Part shown: piece after piece, positions 27,253-35,583 of the stretch
Layout: each line of letters opens with the position of its first letter
Numbering within the stretch: the first letter of the stretch is position 1
Notes under the pieces: generated by a model
What the model was told of the DNA's origin: nothing
Seen by the model: the letters and a program-made list of their open reading frames with translations, nothing else
The model's database searches: none
Source: Flavobacterium granuli
GTDB taxonomy: Bacteria; Bacteroidota; Bacteroidia; Flavobacteriales; Flavobacteriaceae
Assembly: GCF_900129705.1 (NCBI RefSeq)
Contig: NZ_FQWO01000016.1
Coordinates: 1 to 64,000, forward strand
Reading direction: 5' to 3'
DNA: 64,000 nucleotides
Made by a program: the position numbers and the translations under genes

Positions 27253-28326
27253 TTATTCTGTAATTTTGATTTCAAACATTTTGTCCCAGTTTTTCCCGGT
27301 TACAAAAATAGTCTTCGTTTTCGGGTTGTAAGCAATACCGTTTAAAACGTCAGTATCGGGTAATTTTGTAATTTTATTATTTAGATCTGCTAGGTTGATA
27401 ATCCCTTCAACGGCACCATTTTTTGGATTGATAACCGCAATAGCGTCTTTTTGATATACATTTCCATAGATTTTACCGTCAATCCATTCTAATTCATTTA
27501 CAGATTTTATTTTTGTTTCATAGGAGTACACATTGATGAAATCAATTTCTTTTAGCGTCTCAGGATCGATAACCCAAATTTTTTCGGTTCCATCAGATTG
27601 GTATAAATTTTTACCGTCATTGGTTAATCCCCATCCTTCTATGTTTTTAAAATAAGAGAAAGTTTTTTCTTTTTTAAAGGTATCAGCATTATAAACATAG
27701 CCTTCATTGCTTTGCCAAGTCAGTTGGTATACTTTATTGTTGAGAATGGTAATGCCTTCGCCAAAATATTGATCGGCCAATTCTACTTTTTTATATACTT
27801 CGCCAGTTTTATAATTTGTTTTTCTCAGGCTGGAAATCCCTCTTTTTCCTGATGGTCCTTCGCCATTTCCGGTTCCTTCATAAAGGGTGTCACGATAAAA
27901 CTCTAATCCCTGAGTGTAGGCCTGAATATCGTGCGGATAGGTATTTACAATGGTGTATTTTAATAATTTTGGATGAATGTTTGAAACCAGTTCCACTCTT
28001 GCGGTAGCCTCTGAGTTTCCGCCATCATAATAAACCAAAGCTTTTAGGTTTTGATAACCTAGTTTTTGGTCTTTTAATTCGAAAGTCAATTTTTCAAGAC
28101 CTTTCTTAGAAGCGATTTTTTTGTCATTCGCAAAATAAACAATACTGTCAATTGCCTTCTCTTTTGGGTTCAGAATTTCCAAACTTAGTGCTTCTTGTGG
28201 CTGATATTGTTCCTTAAATTTGGAAGTATCGAAATTAAATATAGAATTTTCACCTTTTTTTGTATCACCACAATTAGAAAGGGTGATTCCTAATAAAATG
28301 ATAGATAGTAAGTTATATTTTTTCAT
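27253..28326 (-). CDS. Glutaminyl-peptide cyclotransferase (glutamine cyclotransferase) lipoprotein
   Basis: The enzyme turns N-terminal glutamine of peptides into pyroglutamate. The start at 28326 (MKKYNLLSIILLGITLSNCG) opens a lipoprotein signal with cysteine near residue 19. After a roughly 100-residue extra domain comes the plant/bacterial-type beta-propeller cyclase: AYTQGLEFYRDTLYEGTG, FGEGITILNNKVYQLTW, EGWGLTNDGKNLYQSDGT and VLNGIAYNPKTKTIFVTGK. The stop is 4 bases before the hutI start, so the two genes are probably co-transcribed, with hutI downstream. A functional link to histidine use is not obvious. Confidence 0.9.
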   Translation of the reverse strand: MKKYNLLSIILLGITLSNCGDTKKGENSIFNFDTSKFKEQYQPQEALSLEILNPKEKAIDSIVYFANDKKIASKKGLEKLTFELKDQKLGYQNLKALVYYDGGNSEATARVELVSNIHPKLLKYTIVNTYPHDIQAYTQGLEFYRDTLYEGTGNGEGPSGKRGISSLRKTNYKTGEVYKKVELADQYFGEGITILNNKVYQLTWQSNEGYVYNADTFKKEKTFSYFKNIEGWGLTNDGKNLYQSDGTEKIWVIDPETLKEIDFINVYSYETKIKSVNELEWIDGKIYGNVYQKDAIAVINPKNGAVEGIINLADLNNKITKLPDTDVLNGIAYNPKTKTIFVTGKNWDKMFEIKITE

Positions 28327-28380
28327 GATCGTTTTTTTTATTATCCCAATATACAATGTTATTTTAAGGGAGCAAAGCGC

Positions 28381-28410
28381 TTGCAAAAATATAAAAAGAT
28401 TGTATATTTG
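28381..28410 (+). promoter_or_regulatory. Promoter of the SRP RNA gene
   Basis: TTG (28381-28383), a 19-base spacer, and TATATTTG (28403-28410) give an almost ideal Bacteroidota promoter. The RNA begins a few bases after the -7 box. Confidence 0.8.
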
Positions 28411-28413
28411 CAC

Positions 28414-28508
28414 CGGCAAGTCCTACACGACCAGCTCCTGCAGACTCCCCCAGGATGGGAACATAGCAAGGGTACGTGGTTGAGCGGTGCGATGTAGGTC
28501 GCTTGCCA
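28414..28508 (+). ncRNA. ffs: Signal recognition particle RNA, small bacterial (4.5S) type
   Basis: The RNA pairs with Ffh to target membrane proteins to the translocon. The ends pair: GGCAAG with CTTGCC and CCTACA with TGTAGG. The apical domain shows the conserved core, CCCCCAGGA, a GGAA tetraloop and TAGCAAGGGTA. The length of about 95 bases is typical for Flavobacteriia. A T run begins directly after the closing stem, and a second hairpin (arms 28517-28523 and 28531-28537) follows. No protein frame across this segment is credible. Confidence 0.93.
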
Positions 28509-28562
28509 TTTTTTTTAATCTGATGATGTTTCAGATTCTTTTCAAAGTTTATACAAAAGTAG

Positions 28563-28585
28563 TCTTCCTTCGGGAGGATTTTTTT
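28563..28585 (+). terminator. Terminator with UUCG loop downstream of the SRP RNA
   Basis: TCTTCC, a TTCG tetraloop and GGAGGA are followed by seven T. It lies about 55 bases past the SRP RNA and before the SDR gene. Confidence 0.75.
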
Positions 28586-28677
28586 ATTTTTGGACCTTTC
28601 AAAAAGAGTTGGGTTTAGGTATTTGTAGTTTTACAAGATGTCAAAAACTTTAAACTTTAAACCTTAAACTAAAAATA

Positions 28678-29481
28678 ATGAATAAAGTAGTTCTAATTAC
28701 AGGAGGTTCTTCAGGAATAGGGAAATCGATTGGGGAATTTTTGCATCAAAAAGGTTTTGTTGTTTATGGCACAAGTCGCAATCCGGAACGGGTTTCTAAT
28801 TCGGTTTTTCCTCTCGTTGCTTTAGATGTTAGAAATCCAGAATCGATTCAGGCTGCAGTTGCAAAGATAATTGCAGCTTCAGGGAGATTGGATATTGTGA
28901 TTAATAATGCCGGTGTTGGGATTACCGGTCCTTTGGAAGAAATTCCCACTGCGGAAATCAAGAATAATTTTGAGACTAATTTCTTCGGTCCTATCGAAGT
29001 GATGAAAGCAGTGTTGCCGCAAATGCGTTCTCAAAAATCAGGTTTGATTATCAATGTGACTTCTATTGCGGCTTATATGGGCTTGCCTTATCGCTCTGTT
29101 TATTCGGCTTCCAAAGGCGCTTTGGAGTTGATAACCGAAGCTTTGCGTATGGAAGTGAAGCCTTTTGGAATTCATATTGCTAATGTAGCGCCGGGAGATT
29201 TTGCCACTAATATTGCTTCAGGACGTTTTCATGCGCCTTTAGTTAAGGGATCGGCTTATGAGATTCCTTATGGAAATACTTTAAAAATGATGGATGAGCA
29301 TGTGGATAGCGGCAGTAATCCTAATGAAATGGCCGAGGCTGTGTATCGAATAATACAAACTAAGGAGCCAAAAATTCATTACAAAGTGGGTGTTTTTATG
29401 CAGAAATTTTCAATTGTTTTAAAACGCATTCTTCCTGATAAAGTATATGAAAAAATGCTAATGAATCATTATAAGTTGTAA
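28678..29481 (+). CDS. Short-chain dehydrogenase/reductase
   Basis: This is an NAD(P)-dependent oxidoreductase of 267 residues with a classical Rossmann start: TGGSSGIGKS (T8-S17), NNAG (76-79), and catalytic Ser129, Tyr142 and Lys146 in VYSASKGALE. The Thr-Ser-Arg after the second strand (GTSRNPERV) favours NADP(H). The C-terminal basic tail (FSIVLKRILPDKVYEKML) resembles SDRs annotated as 17-beta-hydroxysteroid- or retinol-dehydrogenase-like. The real substrate cannot be inferred from context. Confidence 0.92.
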   Translation: MNKVVLITGGSSGIGKSIGEFLHQKGFVVYGTSRNPERVSNSVFPLVALDVRNPESIQAAVAKIIAASGRLDIVINNAGVGITGPLEEIPTAEIKNNFETNFFGPIEVMKAVLPQMRSQKSGLIINVTSIAAYMGLPYRSVYSASKGALELITEALRMEVKPFGIHIANVAPGDFATNIASGRFHAPLVKGSAYEIPYGNTLKMMDEHVDSGSNPNEMAEAVYRIIQTKEPKIHYKVGVFMQKFSIVLKRILPDKVYEKMLMNHYKL

Positions 29482-29534
29482 TTTTGCAGCAAATTTTATT
29501 GATTTTGCAATGGCGTGAAGGATCGCAGTGAAAA

Positions 29535-29600
29535 TCCTCCCTTTTTTTGGGAGATTGTAACGTAGAGCCTGATTCGCCGCGGCGAACACGCCCAAAAAAA
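29535..29600. repeat. GC-rich inverted-repeat element in an AT-rich spacer
   Basis: Between the SDR and aldolase genes lies a hairpin of ATCCTCCC and GGGAGATT around seven T (about 29534-29556). A perfect 14-bp palindrome TTCGCCGCGGCGAA follows at 29573-29586, in a stretch far richer in GC than its surroundings. It looks like a dispersed intergenic repeat of the genome, but only one copy is in this window. Confidence 0.45.
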
Positions 29601-29626
29601 GAACACACAATTAAATTATATATATT

Positions 29627-30283
29627 ATGAAATTTTTTATTGACACGGCTAATTTAGCTCAAATTAAAGAAGCACAAGCATTAGGCGTTTTGGACGGAGT
29701 TACTACTAATCCGTCATTGATGGCTAAGGAAGGAATTACCGGAAAAAACAACATTTTGAAACATTACGTAGATATTTGTAATCTTGTTGATGGTGATGTA
29801 AGTGCCGAAGTAAACGCGCTTGATTATGACGGAATGATTAAAGAAGGTGAGGAATTAGCTGATTTACACGAGCAAATTGTGGTGAAATTGCCTATGACTA
29901 AGGAAGGTGTAATGGCTGCTAAATATTTTTCGGATAGAGGGATTAAGACTAATGTTACTTTAGTATTCTCTGCCGGACAGGCTTTATTGGCTGCTAAAGC
30001 GGGAGCGACTTACGTTTCTCCATTTATTGGTCGTTTGGATGATGTGTCTACAGATGGTTTGGCTTTGATTGAAGAAATTAGAGATATTTATGATAACTAC
30101 GGTTATGAAACTCAAATTCTTGCGGCTTCGGTACGTCATACAATGCATATTGTAAACTGCGCGAAAATTGGTGCCGATGTTATGACAGGTCCACTTTCTG
30201 CTATTTATGGTTTGTTGAAACACCCATTGACAGATATCGGATTGGCTCAGTTTGTGGCTGATTTCGAAAAAGGAAATAAGTAA
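29627..30283 (+). CDS. fsa: Fructose-6-phosphate aldolase / transaldolase-like protein
   Basis: This small transaldolase-family protein has 218 residues. It acts on fructose-6-phosphate or as a transaldolase in the pentose phosphate pathway. It begins [20 protein letters not shown] and has [14 protein letters not shown]. The Schiff-base lysine is Lys87 in [10 protein letters not shown], and [21 protein letters not shown] carries the conserved late segment. Length and sequence fit the TalC/FSA subgroup, whose members often show transaldolase activity in vivo, so the symbol is provisional. Confidence 0.92.
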   Translation: MKFFIDTANLAQIKEAQALGVLDGVTTNPSLMAKEGITGKNNILKHYVDICNLVDGDVSAEVNALDYDGMIKEGEELADLHEQIVVKLPMTKEGVMAAKYFSDRGIKTNVTLVFSAGQALLAAKAGATYVSPFIGRLDDVSTDGLALIEEIRDIYDNYGYETQILAASVRHTMHIVNCAKIGADVMTGPLSAIYGLLKHPLTDIGLAQFVADFEKGNK

Positions 30284-30327
30284 AAAATATAATCAGTGAT
30301 TGGTTTTTAGTGGTCATTGAAATAAAC

Positions 30328-30361
30328 AAAAAGTCCCGTTTCAAATGAAACGGGACTTTTT
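30328..30361. terminator. Bidirectional terminator between aldolase and fumarylacetoacetase
   Basis: A perfect 15-bp stem with AAAAAGTCCCGTTTC (30328-30342) and its complement (30347-30361) has A and T runs. It lies between converging genes. Confidence 0.92.
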
Positions 30362-30379
30362 TTATAATGCTATCGAAAA

Positions 30380-31663
30380 TTATTTTTTTACAAATGGAGG
30401 TAATAGTTTAGAAGAAACTTCTCCAAAACCAATTCTTACTTCGTCATTTTGGCAAAAACCTTTCATAATTACCGTGTCATTATCGTTGATGAACTTTCGT
30501 TCTGTGCCATCGCTTAGTTTTACTGGATTTTTTCCGCCCCAAGTCAATTCGAGCATCGATCCATAACTGTCAGGAGTAGGTCCGGAAATAGTTCCAGAAC
30601 CCATCATGTCTCCAGAATTCACACGACAACCATTAGAGGTATGATGTGCAAGTTGCTGGCTCATAGTCCAATACATGTATTTGAAATTGGATTTACTCAC
30701 TATAGTTGGTTCTGCTTTTTCAGGCTGAATGGCAACTTCTAAATTGATGTCAAAAGAATGTTTTCCTTTTTGTTGTAAATACGGAAGCGGTGTTGGCTCT
30801 TGCGTTGGGCCGGCTGTTCTAAACGGTTCCAATGCATCCATGGTTACAATCCAAGGCGATATAGAAGTGGCGAAGTTTTTGGCCAAAAAAGGACCAAGGG
30901 GAACGTATTCCCATTTTTGAATATCGCGAGCACTCCAGTCATTCAATAAAACCATTCCAAAAATATATTGTTCCGTTTCATCTACAGGAATACTTTCTCC
31001 CATTATGTTGACATCGGTGGTGATAAAAGCCGTTTCCAATTCAAAATCGATTGATTTTGAAGGGCCAAAAACAGGATTTGTTTCACCGGCAGCTAAAGTC
31101 TGACCCAGAGGTCTGTGAACGGGAATTCCCGAAGGAATGATCGTAGAACTTCTGCCGTGATATCCTACCGGGATATGAAGCCAGTTAGGTAATAAGGCGT
31201 TTTCCGGATCGCGGAACATTTTTCCTACATTGGTCGCGTGTTCTTTGCTGGAATAAAAATCAGTATAATCGCCAATTAAAACGGGCAGTTGCATTTCTAC
31301 GTCTTCCATTTTAAAGATTACTACATCTTTGTGTTTAGTATTATCTCTTAAGACAGGATTTTCAGCATCAAAAATTTCTGCAATGCGATTTCTTACTAAT
31401 CTCCATGTTTTTTGACCGTCTGAAATGAAATCATTCAGCGTGTCCTGCATGAACATATCATCTGTCAGTTCAATACCTTCAAAATAGTTTAATTGCTGTA
31501 AAGCTCCCAAATCGATTGCAAAGTCACCGATTCGAGTTCCCACTGTCACCACATTTTCTTTAGTAAGGAAAACGCCAAAAGGAATATTTTGAATTGGGAA
31601 ATCACTATTTTTGGGTACTTCTAACCATGATTTTCTATTAATATCGTTAGCTGTTATTGGCAT
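30380..31663 (-). CDS. fahA: Fumarylacetoacetase
   Basis: The enzyme hydrolyses fumarylacetoacetate to fumarate and acetoacetate, the last step of tyrosine degradation through homogentisate. The 427-residue protein has the N-terminal SH3-like domain (PFGVFLTKENVVTVGTRIG), then the FAH catalytic domain with DYTDFYSSKEHATNVGKMFR, PVGYHGRSSTI, the metal-site region SIDFELETAFI, NDWSARDIQKWEYVPLGPF and GDMMGSGTISGP. Length is normal. It stands apart from other tyrosine-pathway genes here and diverges from glyA. Confidence 0.96.
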   Translation of the reverse strand: MPITANDINRKSWLEVPKNSDFPIQNIPFGVFLTKENVVTVGTRIGDFAIDLGALQQLNYFEGIELTDDMFMQDTLNDFISDGQKTWRLVRNRIAEIFDAENPVLRDNTKHKDVVIFKMEDVEMQLPVLIGDYTDFYSSKEHATNVGKMFRDPENALLPNWLHIPVGYHGRSSTIIPSGIPVHRPLGQTLAAGETNPVFGPSKSIDFELETAFITTDVNIMGESIPVDETEQYIFGMVLLNDWSARDIQKWEYVPLGPFLAKNFATSISPWIVTMDALEPFRTAGPTQEPTPLPYLQQKGKHSFDINLEVAIQPEKAEPTIVSKSNFKYMYWTMSQQLAHHTSNGCRVNSGDMMGSGTISGPTPDSYGSMLELTWGGKNPVKLSDGTERKFINDNDTVIMKGFCQNDEVRIGFGEVSSKLLPPFVKK

Positions 31664-31770
31664 ATTATGTTAATTATTTTGTTGAAAATTATACATCAAA
31701 TATATCATAATCTAACTGTTTAGCAAGCGTTTTTTTGTATTTTTGCTCCAAATTAACTAAATTCAAAGAA

Positions 31771-33045
31771 ATGCAACGCGACGAACAAATTTTTGACCTT
31801 ATTCTGGAAGAACAAGAAAGACAAATACACGGATTAGAACTTATTGCCTCAGAGAACTTTGTAAGTGACGAGGTGATGGAAGCTGCCGGTTCTGTATTAA
31901 CCAATAAATATGCCGAGGGTTATCCTGGTAAAAGATATTATGGAGGTTGCGAAGTAGTGGATGTTATTGAACAAATCGCTATTGACAGAGCCAAAGAATT
32001 GTTTGGTGCCGAATATGCAAACGTACAGCCGCATTCGGGTTCACAAGCCAATACAGCCGTTTTCTTTGCTTGTTTGAAACCAGGTGATAAAATATTAGGT
32101 TTTGACTTGTCTCACGGTGGACATTTAACTCACGGTTCGCCGGTAAATTTCTCAGGACGTTTATATAATCCTGTTTTTTATGGTGTAGATGCTGAGACAG
32201 GACTTTTAGATTATGATAAAATTCAAGAAATTGCGACTAAAGAACAACCAAAATTAATCATAGCAGGAGCTTCGGCTTATTCCCGTGATATGGATTTTGA
32301 GCGTTTTAGAGTAATTGCGGATAGCGTTGGTGCGATTTTATTTGCCGATATTTCTCATCCTGCAGGACTTATTGCTAAAGGATTGATGAATGATCCAATT
32401 CCTCATTGTCATATTGTATCGACTACTACACATAAAACGTTGCGTGGACCGCGTGGAGGTTTGATCATGATGGGGAAAGATTTCCCAAATCCATTTGGTC
32501 TAACTACGCCAAAAGGAGAAATCAGAATGATGTCTTCTCTATTGGATCTAGCCGTTTTTCCTGGAAATCAAGGAGGGCCGTTAATGCATATTATCGCTGC
32601 AAAAGCAGTCGCTTTTGGTGAAGCCTTGAAAGATGAATTTTTTACCTATGCTTTGCAATTGCAAAAAAATGCCAAGGCTATGGCGGAAGCTTTCGTAAAA
32701 AGAGGATACAATATCATTTCAGGTGGAACTGACAATCACATGATGTTAATTGACTTGAGAAACAAAAATATTTCAGGAAAAGAAGCTGAAAACGCATTGG
32801 TAAAAGCAGAGATTACCGTGAATAAAAACATGGTACCTTTTGACGATAAATCACCATTTGTAACTTCAGGAATTCGTGTTGGAACAGCGGCAATCACTAC
32901 TCGTGGATTAGTTGAAGAAGACATGGAAACCATTGTTGACATGATTGACAGAGTTTTGATGAACCACACCAATGAAGAAATCATCGAAGAAGTAGCCAAT
33001 GAAGTAAACGAAATGATGAGCGAAAGAGCGATTTTCGTTTTCTAA
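31771..33045 (+). CDS. glyA: Serine hydroxymethyltransferase
   Basis: GlyA interconverts serine and glycine with tetrahydrofolate, feeding one-carbon units. The ATG at 31771 gives 424 residues. An upstream in-frame codon lies inside a -7-like box TATTTTTG (31738-31745) and is therefore not used. Signatures: [35 protein letters not shown], and the PLP lysine Lys222 in [14 protein letters not shown]. The C-terminal [15 protein letters not shown] is also conserved. Confidence 0.97.
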   Translation: MQRDEQIFDLILEEQERQIHGLELIASENFVSDEVMEAAGSVLTNKYAEGYPGKRYYGGCEVVDVIEQIAIDRAKELFGAEYANVQPHSGSQANTAVFFACLKPGDKILGFDLSHGGHLTHGSPVNFSGRLYNPVFYGVDAETGLLDYDKIQEIATKEQPKLIIAGASAYSRDMDFERFRVIADSVGAILFADISHPAGLIAKGLMNDPIPHCHIVSTTTHKTLRGPRGGLIMMGKDFPNPFGLTTPKGEIRMMSSLLDLAVFPGNQGGPLMHIIAAKAVAFGEALKDEFFTYALQLQKNAKAMAEAFVKRGYNIISGGTDNHMMLIDLRNKNISGKEAENALVKAEITVNKNMVPFDDKSPFVTSGIRVGTAAITTRGLVEEDMETIVDMIDRVLMNHTNEEIIEEVANEVNEMMSERAIFVF

Positions 33046-33065
33046 TTTTATAGTTTCAGGTTTAA

Positions 33066-33155
33066 AGTTTAAAGTTTTAAATTTTGTGTTTACCAAAAGT
33101 AATATCAAAGTCTAGAACTTTAAACTTTTTCCGTTTTTATTAGAACTTTAAACTT
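33066..33155. repeat. AACTTTAAAC-type low-complexity repeats
   Basis: The glyA-miaE spacer has two direct copies of TAGAACTTTAAACTT (33113-33127 and 33141-33155, 28 bases apart), and an inverted relative (GTTTAAAGTTTAAAG) near 33066. The same core recurs in front of the SDR gene near 28646. These AT-rich motifs can form weak hairpins. No function is known to me. Confidence 0.5.
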
Positions 33156-33179
33156 GAAACAATTTTAAACAAAATATAA

Positions 33180-33773
33180 ATGTCTGTACTAAGATTAAAA
33201 TTACCAACTGACCCAAGATGGGTCAACATTGTCGAGAAAAATATCGAGGAAATCTTGACAGATCACGCTTGGTGTGAACAAAAAGCGGCAACCAATGCCA
33301 TTACGATTATCACTAATAATTCAGAGCATCAGGATTTAGTTCAGGATCTTTTGGCTTTGGCCAAAGAAGAAATCGACCATTTTGAACAAGTTCATAATAT
33401 TATCATCAAACGCGGTTTAAAATTAGGTCGTGAACGCAAAGACGATTATGTCAACGAATTGTACCAATACATGAAAAAAAGCAGCAACGGCAGCCGTGTT
33501 TCCAGTCTGGTGGAGCGATTGCTTTTCTCGGCGATGATTGAGGCCAGAAGTTGCGAGCGTTTCAAAGTGCTTTCGGAAAATATTCAAGACGAAGAATTAT
33601 CGCAGTTCTATAGAGATTTGATGGAAAGTGAAGCGGGACATTATACCACTTTTATTACTTATGCCCGTAAATACGGAACCGGAATTGACGTAGAAAAAAG
33701 ATGGCGCGAATGGATTGAATTTGAAGCTTCGATTATCGAAAATTATGGCAAAAGCGAAACAATACACGGATAG
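33180..33773 (+). CDS. miaE: tRNA-(ms2io6A)-hydroxylase MiaE
   Basis: MiaE is a diiron monooxygenase that hydroxylates the isopentenyl group of ms2i6A37 in tRNA. The 197-residue ferritin-like four-helix protein has ligands in the expected pattern: EQKAATNA, KEEIDHFEQVH, SAMIEARSCERF and LMESEAGHYTTF. The start MSVLRLKLPTDPRWVNIVEKN is family-typical. It follows glyA with 134 bases of repeat-rich spacer and is probably separately transcribed. Confidence 0.93.
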   Translation: MSVLRLKLPTDPRWVNIVEKNIEEILTDHAWCEQKAATNAITIITNNSEHQDLVQDLLALAKEEIDHFEQVHNIIIKRGLKLGRERKDDYVNELYQYMKKSSNGSRVSSLVERLLFSAMIEARSCERFKVLSENIQDEELSQFYRDLMESEAGHYTTFITYARKYGTGIDVEKRWREWIEFEASIIENYGKSETIHG

Positions 33774-33875
33774 TTTATAGTATTCAGATTGTTGTAAGAG
33801 TAAGCTAATCGTAAAATTTTAAAGATCTTATTCTTTACTCTTTGTTATGTTTTTTAATCTAACTCCTAACTACAG

Positions 33876-34373
33876 ATGATTACAATAAGAGAAGCCCAAG
33901 CGCAAGATTTTAAAGCCATTCAAGAAATTGCCTATAAAACTTGGCCGGACGTATACGGAGAAATTCTTTCGGCAGCCCAATTGGATTATATGTTAAAAGC
34001 ATTTTATGCTGAGGAGGTATTGAAGGATAATGTAGTTCATAAAGGACATCATTTTATTTTAGCTTTTGAGGACGATTTCTGTTTGGGTTTCGCCTCCTTC
34101 CAGCATGATTATTTGGGCGAAAAAGTGACTCGTTTGCATAAAATATATTTGCTTCCGGAGGCACAAGGAAAAGGTGCTGGCAAACAGCTAGTCGGCGCTG
34201 TCATCGATTATGCAAAACATAACGGTTCAACTGTTATTTCCTTAAACGTAAACCGATTCAACAAAGCCTTGACTTTTTACCAAAAATTAGGTTTTGAAGT
34301 CGTCGCAGAAGAAGATATAGAACTGGAACACGGTTATTTGATGGAAGACTATAAGATGGAAAAGCAGCTGTAG
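33876..34373 (+). CDS. GNAT-family N-acetyltransferase
   Basis: The 165-residue protein has the acetyl-CoA site HKIYLLPEAQGKGAGKQLVGAV (region about 89-110, with the Q-x-x-G-x-G/A loop QGKGAG). The C-terminal ALTFYQKLGFEVVAEEDIE is also typical of GNAT enzymes. The acceptor is unknown. Its position after miaE is probably incidental. Confidence 0.9.
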   Translation: MITIREAQAQDFKAIQEIAYKTWPDVYGEILSAAQLDYMLKAFYAEEVLKDNVVHKGHHFILAFEDDFCLGFASFQHDYLGEKVTRLHKIYLLPEAQGKGAGKQLVGAVIDYAKHNGSTVISLNVNRFNKALTFYQKLGFEVVAEEDIELEHGYLMEDYKMEKQL

Positions 34374-34491
34374 TTTATTTTGAGTAAAAAGCGTTTTTTA
34401 TTTATTTAAAAGAAATTTCTTCTATTATTCGTTTTACAGAAAAAAGCAGTAAATTTAATGTTTATTGAAACTGTTTTTTTAAGATGCCAAA

Positions 34492-35583
34492 ATGAAATAT
34501 GAAAAATTTTTCCCCCTTATTGCGCTGTTTTTGCTCTTTTCTTGTTCAAAAAGTAGAGAGGGAATAAAGCCCGATAACGGCAGTGTTACCGAAAGTGTCT
34601 ATGCATCGGGTATTATCAAAGCCAATGATCAATACACTGTTTTTTCTACGGTTAACGGAATTTTACAAAAGATAAAAGTAGTTGCGGGACAGCCAGTTTA
34701 TCAAGGAGAATTATTATTTGAAATAGAAAGTGAAAAAGCGGCTTTAAATACCGAAAACTCCCGACTGGCTTATCAACTTAGTCTGCAGAGTAGCCAGTTT
34801 ATCCAAGACAAAATTGCCGAAATGGAACTAAAAGTACAATCGGCTAAAGACAAACTTACTCTTGACGAATCTATTTATAGCCGAAATAAAAAAATCAGGT
34901 CTCTCGAAGGAATCTCGGAAGTTGATTTTGAAGGAATCGAATTGGCCTATAAAAGTTCTAAACTCAATTATGAGGCCACTCAAAGACAACTGGCTCAACT
35001 TAGGGCACAGTTAAAAAATGATCAAAACAGGAACAATATCAACCTTAAAATCAATGAGAAATCACAAAGTGATTTCAATATCAAAAGTGCTTTTTCGGGT
35101 AAATTGTTTGATGTTTTAGTCAAAGAAGGCGCATTGGTGACAACCCAAACTCCTTTGGCCATTATAGGGAAATCCAATTCCTTTTTGCTGGAACTAGAAG
35201 TAGATGAAAATGACATGGTTCGGGTACAATTAGGGCAAAAAGCACTCGTGACTATGGACAGCTATAAAGGAAAGGTTTTTGAGGCTATGGTCGATAAAAT
35301 TTACCCTATTATGGATGAGCGTTCCCGTACATTTAAAATTGAAGCCCACTTTGTAAATCCGCCCAAAAAACTCTATCCTAATCTTACGGCTGAGGCTAAT
35401 ATCGTTATTCGAACAAAAGGAAATGCCCTTACCATTCCCAAAGCCTATTTAATGGATAATGAATACGTTTTAGTGAATGATAATGAAAAACGAAAAGTAA
35501 AGACCGGTTTGAGTGATTATCAAAAAGTAGAGATTTTAGAAGGATTGAAAGCTGATGAAATGATTTACAAGCCCAAACAATGA
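34492..35583 (+). CDS. HlyD-family membrane fusion (periplasmic adaptor) lipoprotein
   Basis: The 363-residue adaptor starts with a lipoprotein signal (ALFLLFSC, cysteine near residue 18). It shows the split biotinyl-lipoyl domain (VFSTVNGILQKIKVVAGQPVYQGE in the front half, FNIKSAFSGKLFDVLVKEGALV behind), an alpha-helical hairpin between (about 80-180), and a beta-barrel region after 200. It overlaps the permease gene by 4 bases (ATGA). With the two genes behind, it forms a MacAB-like exporter operon. No TolC-type outer-membrane gene is present, so an outside partner would be shared. Confidence 0.9.
   Translation: MKYEKFFPLIALFLLFSCSKSREGIKPDNGSVTESVYASGIIKANDQYTVFSTVNGILQKIKVVAGQPVYQGELLFEIESEKAALNTENSRLAYQLSLQSSQFIQDKIAEMELKVQSAKDKLTLDESIYSRNKKIRSLEGISEVDFEGIELAYKSSKLNYEATQRQLAQLRAQLKNDQNRNNINLKINEKSQSDFNIKSAFSGKLFDVLVKEGALVTTQTPLAIIGKSNSFLLELEVDENDMVRVQLGQKALVTMDSYKGKVFEAMVDKIYPIMDERSRTFKIEAHFVNPPKKLYPNLTAEANIVIRTKGNALTIPKAYLMDNEYVLVNDNEKRKVKTGLSDYQKVEILEGLKADEMIYKPKQ

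Noticed and set aside
28220-28483. Plus-strand frame overlapping the SRP RNA
   Set aside because: The structured RNA with conserved core and its promoter explain this stretch. The frame has no coding signs.
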